Positions 1 to 7,672 of a stretch of 24,704 nucleotides of DNA are shown piece after piece. A program made the translations under genes and the position numbers. The DNA is from Vitrella brassicaformis (taxonomy: Eukaryota > Sar > Vitrellaceae). Each line of letters starts with the position of its first letter. The stretch's first letter is position 1. The DNA lies in contig CDMY01000687.1 in assembly GCA_001179505.1 (NCBI GenBank), forward strand, positions 3,799 to 28,502, read 5' to 3'. Under the pieces are notes generated by a model. The model had not been told where the DNA came from, searched no databases, and saw only the letters and a program-made list of their open reading frames with translations.

Positions 1-385
1 GCGCACCCTGTGCATGCACGCGTCGACTTGGAGTGTGTATATATGATGAATGTCTCTGTGCGCACCCTGCGTATGCACGTTTGGACTTGGAGTATATGTA
101 TCTGATGAATGTCTCTGTGCGCACACTTGTGTATGCACGTGTGGACTTGGAGTGGGTGTATCTGATGAATGTTTTTGTGCGCACACCTGCGGACGTGTCG
201 GCTTGGAGTGGGTGTATATTCCGAATGTCTGTGTGCGCACACCTGCGCATGCACGTTTGGATTTGGGGTGTATCTGATGAATATCTGTATGCGCACACCT
301 GCGCATGTATATGATGAATGTCCGTGTGCGCACCCTTGCGCATGCACGTTTGGACTTGGAGTGTGTAAATGATGAATGTCTCCAG
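1..385 (+). repeat. ~59-bp minisatellite array, left arm
   Basis: About six to seven head-to-tail copies of a roughly 59-bp unit. Each holds the blocks GATGAATGTCTCTGTGCGCA, CCTGCGCATGCACG and TTGGACTTGGAGTGTGTAT. Copies differ by substitutions, and some are shortened (around 276-325), so the array is old. It runs off the left edge of the window. The same unit occurs in reverse complement at ~3430-4200, so the two arrays flank the retrotransposon as inverted arms. Because 59 is not a multiple of three, reading frames rotate from copy to copy, and the short ORFs here are products of the repeat rather than genes. Confidence 0.93.
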
Positions 386-658
386 TTTGAACTTGCAGTG
401 TGTATGGCTCTATGAGGCCTTGTCAACACAGATCTGTATTCGGTGATGGCTCATAGGATCGTCTGCACTGCCTGCCTGCATGTGTGTGGTCGGTCGGTCG
501 GTTAAGGGTTTGGCGCGACACCTGTCCCTAAGCCCGGCGCTACCTTCCGGCGCAACCAGGCATCTTCTCTGTCCAGAACACACACCAAACAGGCAACAGG
601 CACACGCAGAATGCATGCACAAGGCCTATCTGCCCTTCCCATGGAACCCATGTATGTG
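386..658. other. spacer at the 3' end of the minus-strand retroelement
   Basis: No coding signal on either strand. It lies between the left minisatellite array and the stop codon of the retroelement's last ORF (minus strand), so it most likely holds the element's 3' untranslated region. No clear poly(A) tail or target-site duplication was seen. Confidence 0.5.
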
Positions 659-1300
659 TTAGTCGGACAAGTCAGCCTCAAGCACCCACTGCTCCATCTC
701 ATGCAACTCATATATCAAATCATATTCTCCATCAAACTGGCTAGGTGGCAGAGATGGATTGAGTGCAAGCCAACGAGTGCGCTCCTTCTGTGCAGCTAAG
801 AGAAAGTCTGCGACTGCTGATAGGAGTGGGAGCTTGTCTGACTGCAGCAGGCAAGTAGTGAAAACAATAGGATGAGCCTTGCCCCATCGCTTGTAGTTAC
901 ATGCATCAGGGGCAGTAATACCATACTTGCTAACAACTCTGAGAAGCGTCTGCCGTAATGTAGAGTATAAAGGACACGAGACAAGTATATGTGTCTCATC
1001 CTCCACTGGCGGACGAGGCACAGGATGGCCACCGACATCGCGTACAGAGGCTAACAGATCATTACGATGTGAGCAGAAAGCACATGGTCTATACTCTCTC
1101 GGACAGTCAATCAATCGGCCATCCGTGAGAGCAGACGGGTAACAATCGGTTTGAAAGAGAAAAAGAACACGTCGCTGATGTACAGGGAGTGCTAATATGG
1201 CGGAAAGGCTGGCAGCGGCTGAATAAGCCGATGCAGCCAATCCTGTCCATGCTGAAGCACTTCCATGTATGTCTGCGACGGTACATATGGTTCCATACAC
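659..1300 (-). CDS. retroelement C-terminal zinc-finger segment (zf-RVT-like)
   Basis: 213 codons ending at a stop at 659. The pattern CAFC, then ETHILVSCPLY about 25 residues later, is a CX2C...HX4C finger. Such fingers occur at the C-terminus of many plant and protist LINE polyproteins, followed by a hydrophobic helix, as here. The downstream residues (SDKLPLLSAVADFLLAAQKERTRW) fit the final helical part. This is the most 3' coding portion of the element. The frame differs from the upstream linker. Confidence 0.7.
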   Translation of the reverse strand: MYGTICTVADIHGSASAWTGLAASAYSAAASLSAILALPVHQRRVLFLFQTDCYPSALTDGRLIDCPREYRPCAFCSHRNDLLASVRDVGGHPVPRPPVEDETHILVSCPLYSTLRQTLLRVVSKYGITAPDACNYKRWGKAHPIVFTTCLLQSDKLPLLSAVADFLLAAQKERTRWLALNPSLPPSQFDGEYDLIYELHEMEQWVLEADLSD

Positions 1301-1932
1301 ACGAGCGAGTCAAGATCGCACCGGCACTCACGCAAGGGAGGGGCAAAGGAACGATGCAAACGTGGGAATGACACAGAAAAGAAATGATAAAATAGACGAC
1401 AACCAGGGACAAAAAGGAGCTTACGTGCTTGAAAAAGTGCTCTGCCTGAGACACTTGTCTGACCATCTGCATAAGAACGCCATAGAAGGAAAGACACTGC
1501 CTGAGCCGTTAGAGATATAGGCGGGGGGAGAGAGGGAGTAGCAGGCAAGCTAGGGACCCGAGCATGAGTCCAAGGTTTTTCCAAGATTCGAGCAAACTCG
1601 GACTTTGTGAGGGCACAGCGAAGTGTTTTCATCTCGGGCTCAGTCAAGGGCCCAAGCTGAGAAACACGCGCCCGTTCCCCCATAAAGTCCAACATCTGCG
1701 CAAACAAAAAAAACCATTGTCCCTGTGGAAGTGTATATATGCACTGTCCCGTTGCATACGAGAGAAGCCGTAGAACAGCGATATGCATTCTGTGCGACAA
1801 AGAAAGCCTTCTCAGCCAAAACCACCGCACGACGATTACGCACCCGAATATAGAAAGACAGCTGACGGCAGCGGGCCTCGAACAGAACCGAAAAACGACC
1901 CAGCTCGCACAATAGCGCATCGGTAGAGACAC
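1192..1932 (-). CDS. retroelement fragment: linker region
   Basis: An open minus frame that overlaps the thumb fragment (1640-1932) and the zinc-finger fragment (1192-1300). It includes a region rich in charged residues (GPLTEPEMKTLRCALTKSEFARILEKPW) and the motif QTYMEVLQHGQDWLHRLI. I recognise no domain. Its position between RT and zinc finger, and its strand, suggest it is the central part of the same polyprotein shifted by indels. Only the middle of this frame (roughly 1300-1750) is likely to be the ancestral reading frame. Confidence 0.5.
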   Translation of the reverse strand: MSLPMRYCASWVVFRFCSRPAAVSCLSIFGCVIVVRWFWLRRLSLSHRMHIAVLRLLSYATGQCIYTLPQGQWFFLFAQMLDFMGERARVSQLGPLTEPEMKTLRCALTKSEFARILEKPWTHARVPSLPATPSLPPPISLTAQAVSFLLWRSYADGQTSVSGRALFQARKLLFVPGCRLFYHFFSVSFPRLHRSFAPPLRECRCDLDSLVCMEPYVPSQTYMEVLQHGQDWLHRLIQPLPAFPPY

Positions 1933-2338
1933 GGCGTGTTACGCGCATGCAAGAAAGCAAATAGTTACGATGGACACGCTCCAACCCATCACATTTATTC
2001 CCCGCCCATAACTCACTACCATACAAGTACACCGACGCAACAGTAGCATCATACAGCTGGAAACGAGTCTGAAGATCAGGGGGGGGCAGCTGGCGAAGGC
2101 GCCGCTGATGCAACGCCAAGGCAGCGACTTCTTTCTTGGTCATCATCTCTATATGATGCTTCCATCCGCCCTTCTCATGAAACCACATGCCCAGATAACG
2201 CATAACAGGCACACGCTCAATCACCTGACTGGGCCCCCCAAAGTAAAACTGCCTCTGTCTCTCATATGGTGGGACACGATCAGGATGGAAAACAATTGTC
2301 GTTTTCCATGTCTCGCGCTTGTTTGCAGTGTGCGACAT
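1640..2338 (-). CDS. retroelement fragment: RT thumb and connection region
   Basis: Continues the RT in another frame. The segment KTTIVFHPDRVPP matches the usual KTKxMVF that follows YADD in LINE elements, and is followed by MRYLGMWFHEKGGWKHHIE, the 'YLG..' motif of the post-palm region. Further on, LYGSELWAGN and the Arg-rich CRQLSFYIRVRNR are typical of the region downstream of non-LTR RTs. From about 1800 downwards the frame loses similarity, and the neighbouring minus frame (1932-1192) carries on. It is separated from the RT ORF by ~115 bp, and is probably not translated today. Confidence 0.72.
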   Translation of the reverse strand: MSHTANKRETWKTTIVFHPDRVPPYERQRQFYFGGPSQVIERVPVMRYLGMWFHEKGGWKHHIEMMTKKEVAALALHQRRLRQLPPPDLQTRFQLYDATVASVYLYGSELWAGNKCDGLERVHRNYLLSCMRVTRRVSTDALLCELGRFSVLFEARCRQLSFYIRVRNRRAVVLAEKAFFVAQNAYRCSTASLVCNGTVHIYTSTGTMVFFVCADVGLYGGTGACFSAWALD

Positions 2339-2453
2339 GTTTTCGCAGTCAACGAGCGTCTGTCCATTGTTTTTTGCATGTATTGTTTTCTTTCCTTGCT
2401 TGATACGACTGATGCTTCGACGATTTTCGTCGCCCGTTCATGTATCTACTTAA

Positions 2454-3671
2454 TCACATTATCTTTGTTTTATGTGTACTGATGTCCATGTGATTCAGTG
2501 TGCACCATGCATACAGACGATCTAGACTACGCTGTAAGCCAGCTGCCGTTGAATGCACGAGAGCCAAGTCATCGGCATACAGCAAACAAAACACAATCAG
2601 ATCAAGCAAGAGCAAGAGAGGACTTGACTGTTGGTTCGCGTGACCTTGTCGAATGTACTCAGGCAAGTCATCGACAAAAAGGGAAAACAGAAGTGGACCC
2701 AACACATCACCTTGCTTGACACCGAAGAGCTCACGAAAGACTGCCGAGAAGCCCTCATAGCCACCATCTACACACGCCTCCACATTCGCATACAATGCCT
2801 CCAATGCACGCACGATGTTCTCACTCACACCTTTCGCACGTAGTTTACACCACAGCAGTCGGCGATTGATCGAGTCGAAGGCCTTACGAAAATCCACAAA
2901 GCACACATAGAATGGAGAGCCCGCTCGCTTGGCACGTTCGATGAGTGTGGCTAACACAAAACAATGCCCGATAGTGGAGTGATCCGTACGAAATCCTGCC
3001 TGTTCAGGGCATATCTTGGCTTGCTGCAGCAGCAACGGCTGAAGCACATTACCATACAGCTTCATGAAAACAGGCAGCAGATGGATGCCCCGATAGTTAT
3101 CAGGATCACTCAGTGTGCCCTTCTTGTGAATAGGATGAATGATGATACAGTCATTCGTGTACCCCCAGTAAGACGTACGGAGATATGTCGAGAAAATCAT
3201 GCTGAGATCCTCAAGTATGGGACCGCCTACCTTACGAATGATAGAGTAAGTGATACCATCCATCCCTGGGGCACTGGAGTTAGAGCACTTACTGAGAGCA
3301 CTTTGCAAATGAGCAACAGAAAACGGTTGATGTGCTCTCCAGTCAACATGCAAAGGTGCTTGACGCGCCAACTCATTCACACGATCAGCCAATTGAGGGG
3401 TGAGCATATACGTAGATGTGCGCTTAGAGACATTCATCATATATGCACACTCCAAGTCCAAACGTGCATGCGCAGGTACTCCAAGTCGATGCGTGCATGC
3501 GCAGGTGTGCGCACAGAGACATTCATTATATACACACACTCCAAGTCCACGCGTGAATGCACAGGTGTGTGCACAGAGACATTCATCATATACAAACACT
3601 CCAAGTCCAAACGTGCATGCGCAGGTACTCCAAGTCGACGCGTCCATACGTAGATGTGCGCACAGAGACAT
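2454..3671 (-). CDS. reverse transcriptase domain, retroelement fragment
   Basis: A 405-codon open frame. Residues 1 to about 82 are only translated minisatellite repeat (MSLCAHLRM-type peptide); the true RT begins near 3425. Visible RT blocks are the NSSAPGMDGITYSII fingers motif, HKKGTLSDPDNYRGI, PEQAGFR, FVDFRKAFDSI with the first catalytic Asp, GVKQGDVLGPLLFSLFVDDLP, and the catalytic YADD box at residues 365-368 (2568-2579). A Leu-rich insert (SSPLLLLLDLIVF) sits just before YADD and is unusual for the family. The frame stops right after a KTKIM sequence that normally leads into the thumb. The ATG lies inside the tandem array, so the real start is unknown. Confidence 0.9.
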   Translation of the reverse strand: MSLCAHLRMDASTWSTCACTFGLGVFVYDECLCAHTCAFTRGLGVCVYNECLCAHTCACTHRLGVPAHARLDLECAYMMNVSKRTSTYMLTPQLADRVNELARQAPLHVDWRAHQPFSVAHLQSALSKCSNSSAPGMDGITYSIIRKVGGPILEDLSMIFSTYLRTSYWGYTNDCIIIHPIHKKGTLSDPDNYRGIHLLPVFMKLYGNVLQPLLLQQAKICPEQAGFRTDHSTIGHCFVLATLIERAKRAGSPFYVCFVDFRKAFDSINRRLLWCKLRAKGVSENIVRALEALYANVEACVDGGYEGFSAVFRELFGVKQGDVLGPLLFSLFVDDLPEYIRQGHANQQSSPLLLLLDLIVFCLLYADDLALVHSTAAGLQRSLDRLYAWCTLNHMDISTHKTKIM

Positions 3672-4200
3672 TCATCATATATGCACACTCCAGGTCCAAA
3701 CGTGCATGCGCAGGTCCTCCTAGTCGACGCGTGCATGCAGAGGTGTGCGCACAGAGACATTCATCATATATACACACTCCAAGTCCAAACGTGCATGCGC
3801 AACTCCAAGTCGACGCGTCCATACGTAGATGTGCGCACAGAGACATCAATCATATATGCACACCCCAAGTCTAAACGTGCATGCGCAGGTACTCCAAGTC
3901 GACGCGTGCATGCGCAGGTGTGCGCACAGAGGCATTCATTTTATACACACACTCCAAGTCCACGCGGGAATGCACAGGTGTGCGCACACAGACGTTCATC
4001 ATATACACTCACTCCAAGTCGACAAATGCATGCGCAGGTGTGCGCACACAGACACTTCAAGTCCAAACGTGCATGCGCAGGTGTGCGCACAAAGACATTC
4101 ATGAAATTCAGGATATACACACACCACCTGCGCACAGAGACATTCATGATATACACACTCTATGTCGACGAATGCATGGGCAGGTGTGCGCATGCATATG
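3430..4200 (-). repeat. ~59-bp minisatellite array, right arm (inverted)
   Basis: About a dozen copies of the left-arm unit in reverse complement. Here two kinds of half-unit alternate: one with AAGTCCAAACGTGCATGCGC and one with AAGTCGACGCGTGCATGCGC, joined by GTGTGCGCACAGAGACATTC and an AT-rich ATCATATA stretch. Several copies carry an extra half-unit, giving ~85-bp composite units. Palindromes (GCATGC, TGCGCA, GTCGAC, ACGCGT) recur in every copy. Relative to the retroelement this array lies at the 5' side, where tandem monomers can act as promoter repeats in other LINEs. That role is only an inference here. The array stops about 20 bp before a GAPDH exon. Confidence 0.93.
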
Positions 4201-4221
4201 GTCATCTGGCGTGTTGTGTAG

Positions 4222-4513
4222 GGTGTGTTGCGAGTGACGTCCGATTACCCAGTGTCGCGGGACATCGTTTGCGACAAGCACTCGTGCATCTTTGACGAGA
4301 AGGCATTTCAAGTCGTCAACGACACCACATTCATGTGCACTCTGTGGTACGACAACGAGTGGGGATACGCAAACAGGTAAGTAAGGAGCCAACAGGGAGA
4401 GGGGAAAGAAAGCTGTAAGTCTCATTTGGGTGTGTCCGTGTCCATCTGCGTCTGTCAGGGTGGTGGATTCAGCCATGCACATGGCCAAGGTGGACGGCAT
4501 CTTGGTGTCCTGA
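4222..4513 (+). CDS. glyceraldehyde-3-phosphate dehydrogenase, last two exons
   Basis: GAPDH oxidises and phosphorylates glyceraldehyde 3-phosphate in glycolysis or, in plastids, works in reverse. Exon A (4222-4376) follows a GTGTAG acceptor and encodes VSRDIVCDKHSCIFDEKAF and then LWYDNEWGYANR, the hallmark C-terminal GAPDH segment. A GTAAGT donor, an 82-nt intron (4377-4458) and a TCTGTCAG acceptor lead to exon B (4459-4513), VVDSAMHMAKVDGILVS plus TGA. The NAD-binding domain and the catalytic Cys are not in the window. Upstream is the minisatellite/LINE block, so the earlier exons are either beyond position 1 (a very large intron) or lost. Small departures from consensus (NDTTFMCTL for the usual NDTF-type stretch) would fit relaxed constraint. 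Confidence 0.88.
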
Positions 4514-4940
4514 GCAAAAGCTGTTGCCGTCCTTCGCTGCGTACGTGAGTCCCGCCTATTGTTGGTGTAGAGCTGCCTCTTCGTGTGTCTGTGTGTCTCT
4601 CCCGCCCGCTATCTGCGTGTCTGGGGGAGCTGCCCCGCGACAAACTGACTAATATGAGGTCGTAGTCTGGGCGGGTGGGAGAACAGGAGATGAGCCCATA
4701 CGAGCGAGCAGCCCACTCCATGGTTGTGCTCCATGTTTGAGTGCACTTGCTGAGTGTGCGTGTGAAGTGAAGTGCCAGTGTGCATGTATGCGTATGTGTC
4801 TGCATTTTTGTGGGAGTGCGAGAGGGGGCCATCGATAGGGGGCCATGCCATTGTAGCCGTCGATTTGCCTGCATCCTGAGAAGCGTGGCGCATGCATACT
4901 CGGTAATGTCTGCATGTGTTTTGATCCATTGATGTGGCAG
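4514..4940. other. GAPDH 3' flank, no gene seen
   Basis: Immediately after the GAPDH stop. G+T-rich on the plus strand with no sustained coding signal. It probably contains the 3' untranslated region. No clear polyadenylation signal could be singled out. Confidence 0.4.
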
Positions 4941-5051
4941 GGGGGAGAAGAGATGACTGATATCAACGTGCCGGGGAGCGGATGGACGGTGACGGAGCTG
5001 TTGCGGGATCGGGGTTTGTCGGTGTATCTTCCTATCGGTGCACTGGGATAG
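4941..5051 (+). CDS. candidate orphan exon, unknown product
   Basis: After a TGATGTGGCAG acceptor-like sequence, an open stretch encodes GGEEMTDINVPGSG, then WTVTELLRDRGLSVYLPIG and a TAG. Codon choice is mildly G/C-ending, and the peptide has the character of a folded protein rather than repeat translation. It could be the last exon of an alternative 3' end for the GAPDH locus, or a remnant of another gene. An ATG at 4953 would give only 32 residues. I do not recognise a family. Confidence 0.25.
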   Translation, partial: GGEEMTDINVPGSGWTVTELLRDRGLSVYLPIGALG

Positions 5052-6069
5052 GAAGGGCGTTTTTGTTTCGGTAGCACCAATATGAGTAGCCACTGCGGCG
5101 AGCGCGCGGTGTGTGCGTGTGTGTGCATGCCTTTGTGTGTGTGGCTGTGTAGTTAGTGTGAGTCAGGCCGACTTGGTCGCTGCCTGTATGGTTGCTCGCC
5201 TTTAAAGAGACACACATGTACCGTCAGTAGCATGGCCTCTGTTTGCGGTGTCCGTATAATCTCTGGTACATACATTCACATCCACACAGAAACAGCGCAT
5301 GAGCTCTCTCTGTGCATGCATGTTTCTCCCTCCCTCTGTGCGTCCACCCTCCACCTCGTGTATTCAGACAGAGGAATTGGCTACCCCCCACCGACAAGGG
5401 ATGCATGAAACATGAACGCATTCTCGTGACCAACTGTGAGGCAAAGAGCATAATGTCTGAGAATGAAACCGAATTTTTCTGGACAAGTGGTGGATCCATT
5501 GAGGTAGCACATGCGATGAACGTTATATTCGCTTTCAATCATCTCCTTCCCCCAGACCGTTTTCGAGAACCAACCACTTCTTTCCATCACTTACACAAAC
5601 CCTAGTCAGAGAGAGCGTAATTTCTGAGTAAGAAAACGACTTGTTCTGTACAATCGGTGGACGGATTTTGAGAAGCCTTTTAGTGAAAGGTGCGTCTCAC
5701 ACACGATCTCCCTATGTCTATGTGACACTGGACTATGCGGATAGACACGCATAGTCTCCATGTCACACTCGGAAAAAATGCTTCTCTCTCTCCCTCCCGC
5801 CCTCCCTTTCCGTCTTCAGCCAGGGGCGAGGGAAACTATAAGTGTTTACACACGAGACATCAACAATTAGTACACACCCATCTGCATAGAACAACGACAT
5901 GCGCCTGACGGATGAAACCATGATCGAACCGATGATCAATTAATGCGATGCAGCAGGTGCACTCAGCAAGTCGGCCATCCCATCACACACATACCACACA
6001 TACTTATGAGAGAGCACTGTGATACGAGGCCTTATTACGCACTTTACACACACATCAGACCAGAAAAAC
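5052..6069. other. intergenic region with a diverged duplicated segment
   Basis: No supported gene. Simple GT-rich sequence covers 5100-5220. A segment at ~5449-5513 is repeated in diverged form at ~5606-5672; both share AGAGCRTAATKTCTGAG, then TTCTG.ACAA..GGTGGA and ATTxTGAG. T/C-rich tracts lie at 5780-5815. The ORF over 5312-5605 spans the first copy and shows no coding bias. Confidence 0.45.
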
Positions 6070-6831
6070 CTATCGCTTGTACTTCTCCATGATGTCTGTG
6101 ACCCCTGAATGCCGCGTCTTGTCCTACGGCGTCAGTCCCTGTTGTCATGATATATAGGGCATCACTCGAAGCATCGTTGTCTCTGATGTCAGAAGCGCAG
6201 AGCCTCCCAACTCCAGCCTTTGAAAAGGACACAGAGAGAGTGTGTTGATGAGATGTTTTTGTCATTCATGTGTGTCGCTTACAGCTGAGACACTTTTTCA
6301 GATTTGCCCTTGAATGCCGTCTTTCCGCCCTGAGACACATCTGTGTCACCTTTTCTGTCTGTGTGAGAAGGTCCCTTCCCCCTTTGGCATACAGCAACTT
6401 CATCACATCTTCTGTATCACTCATAGTTTCTGCAGCAGCGATGAATGGCGTGTCGTCATTCTGCACTCAACACACAATTGATCGACGAAAAGAGGCGTCA
6501 GAGACATTCGTGTGCTCTGTTGCCTTGTCGCGTGCATTGATCAGTTTGGGATCCCACTCCATCAGCTGATCGACCCGCAAGATTTCCAAGTCACTGTGCG
6601 GCAGCCCAGTGCAGGGCGTTCTCACCACACTGCATTGCATCACAGCCAACACACATCTCATCAGCAGCAGCACAGAAGATGGTTTGTCTGTGTTGGTACC
6701 TCGTCTATCTGCTGCAGTATGTCACGTTTGCTCTCATACATGATGTACATGATGCCGACGTGACCTTTCACTGCAGCTTCCAGGAAGGGCGTGTACTGCG
6801 CAGGAATGGGAAAGAGTGTATTTCTTCTCTC

Positions 6832-6870
6832 TCCCCCCCTCTCTCTCTCCCTCCCTCTCTCTCTCTCTCT
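6832..6870. repeat. CT-rich microsatellite in an intron
   Basis: Pure pyrimidine (C/T) tract on the plus strand, built from CTCT and CCCT units. It lies in the intron between two ankyrin-coding exons of the minus-strand pseudogene, where it reads as a GA tract. Confidence 0.8.
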
Positions 6871-7101
6871 TGTTCTCCCCTTTTTCTTGTTTTGTACCTG
6901 AAATGCATTTCGTTGGTCGAGTATGTCCTTTGAAGACTTGTCGATGAGCGAACGAACGGACTGCGCATCGCCGGCCTTGACGTCTCAAATATGTCTTATG
7001 CACACAACCAGCACAAGAATAGCGGCCCATTGACGTGTGGGATTCAGTTGCTGTCTCCCTCACGTGTTTGATCTGCGGCTGTGGGGCGCTCGGCGGTGTC
7101 T

Positions 7102-7672
7102 TCACTGATGGCGGTTGAGTGGGGGACTTTGCACACACAAAGAGCATTGAGTGGTGTGGCACTCTGTTGGTGTGTGTGTATGTCTCACAGACCTATGTGC
7201 TGTGAGGGCGGCCGAGAGGTCTTGGCCGCCCTGCTCGTCGTTGTACTGGCTGTGCTCACGTGAACACTCGATGAATGGCCGACGGGAGACACACTGGCTG
7301 GAGGAAGCGATACAGCTGCAGCAGACCACAATGAGACACACTGATAAACACCTATGAAATTGACCTTGTCGCTTGGAGCTTCCAAACAGCCACCCAGCGG
7401 ACCCGTACCAGGTTCCGTAGCCCCCTTTTCCTTCTCTGTTTCCACTTGAGGAGGGGAGGGCGTCGGAGGATGCGAGATCCCCAGCTTGTCGAGAACCTGC
7501 CATCAAGACGGACCAAGTGTATGAGCCTGCCTCTATTTGCAGTCTGACTTTTTTGGATGGTCGCAAGGAGGGGGGAGAGAAAAATAGAACATCATGGGGC
7601 ATCTCTTCGTTGTCGATCTGCCTTGATGGAAGTCCTGGTGTGCGGCGGCAGAGATGCCGGGATGTCAGGAAT
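7102..7672 (-). pseudogene. linker region of the kinase-ankyrin gene
   Basis: After the kinase exon ending at 7741, the next acceptor (CTGTCAG, exon from 7672) gives IPDIPASLPPHTRTSIK, then runs into a stop. A later segment (about 7490-7360) reads VLDKLGISHPPTPSPPQVET and onward as a Pro/Thr/Gly-rich stretch. This would be a flexible linker between the kinase C-lobe and the ankyrin repeats. The kinase C-lobe after helix F/G is poorly preserved. Which frames are spliced together is uncertain. Confidence 0.4.

Larger units (their letters stand above)
659..3425 (-). mobile_element. degenerate non-LTR (LINE-like) retrotransposon
   Basis: Read on the minus strand, it gives in order a reverse transcriptase (3425-2454), the region after the palm (2338-1640), a poorly conserved linker (1932-1192) and a C-terminal CCHC zinc-finger segment (1300-659). 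These parts lie in different frames, so at least three frame breaks separate them. The RT has the LINE features HKKG..NYRGI, QAGFR, FVDFRKAFDSI, QGDVLGP and YADD. No LTRs, integrase or apurinic endonuclease domain is visible. The element is flanked by minisatellite arrays in inverted orientation and sits beside, or inside an intron of, a GAPDH gene. It cannot encode a continuous protein as it stands. Confidence 0.88.

Noticed and set aside
33-372. Short ORFs over the left minisatellite
   Set aside because: They are translations of the 59-bp repeat in rotating frames; the same peptides appear on both strands of the right array.
1-4200. CRISPR-like array
   Set aside because: Units are contiguous and degenerate with no unique spacers of constant length, and the setting is eukaryotic; this is a minisatellite.
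3400-4295. Long plus-strand ORFs across the right array and into the GAPDH exon
   Set aside because: Repeat translation in frames that do not match the GAPDH frame; no domain.
4455-5128. Minus-strand ORFs up to 212 codons
   Set aside because: Antisense to GT-rich DNA; Thr/His-rich simple composition, no domain.
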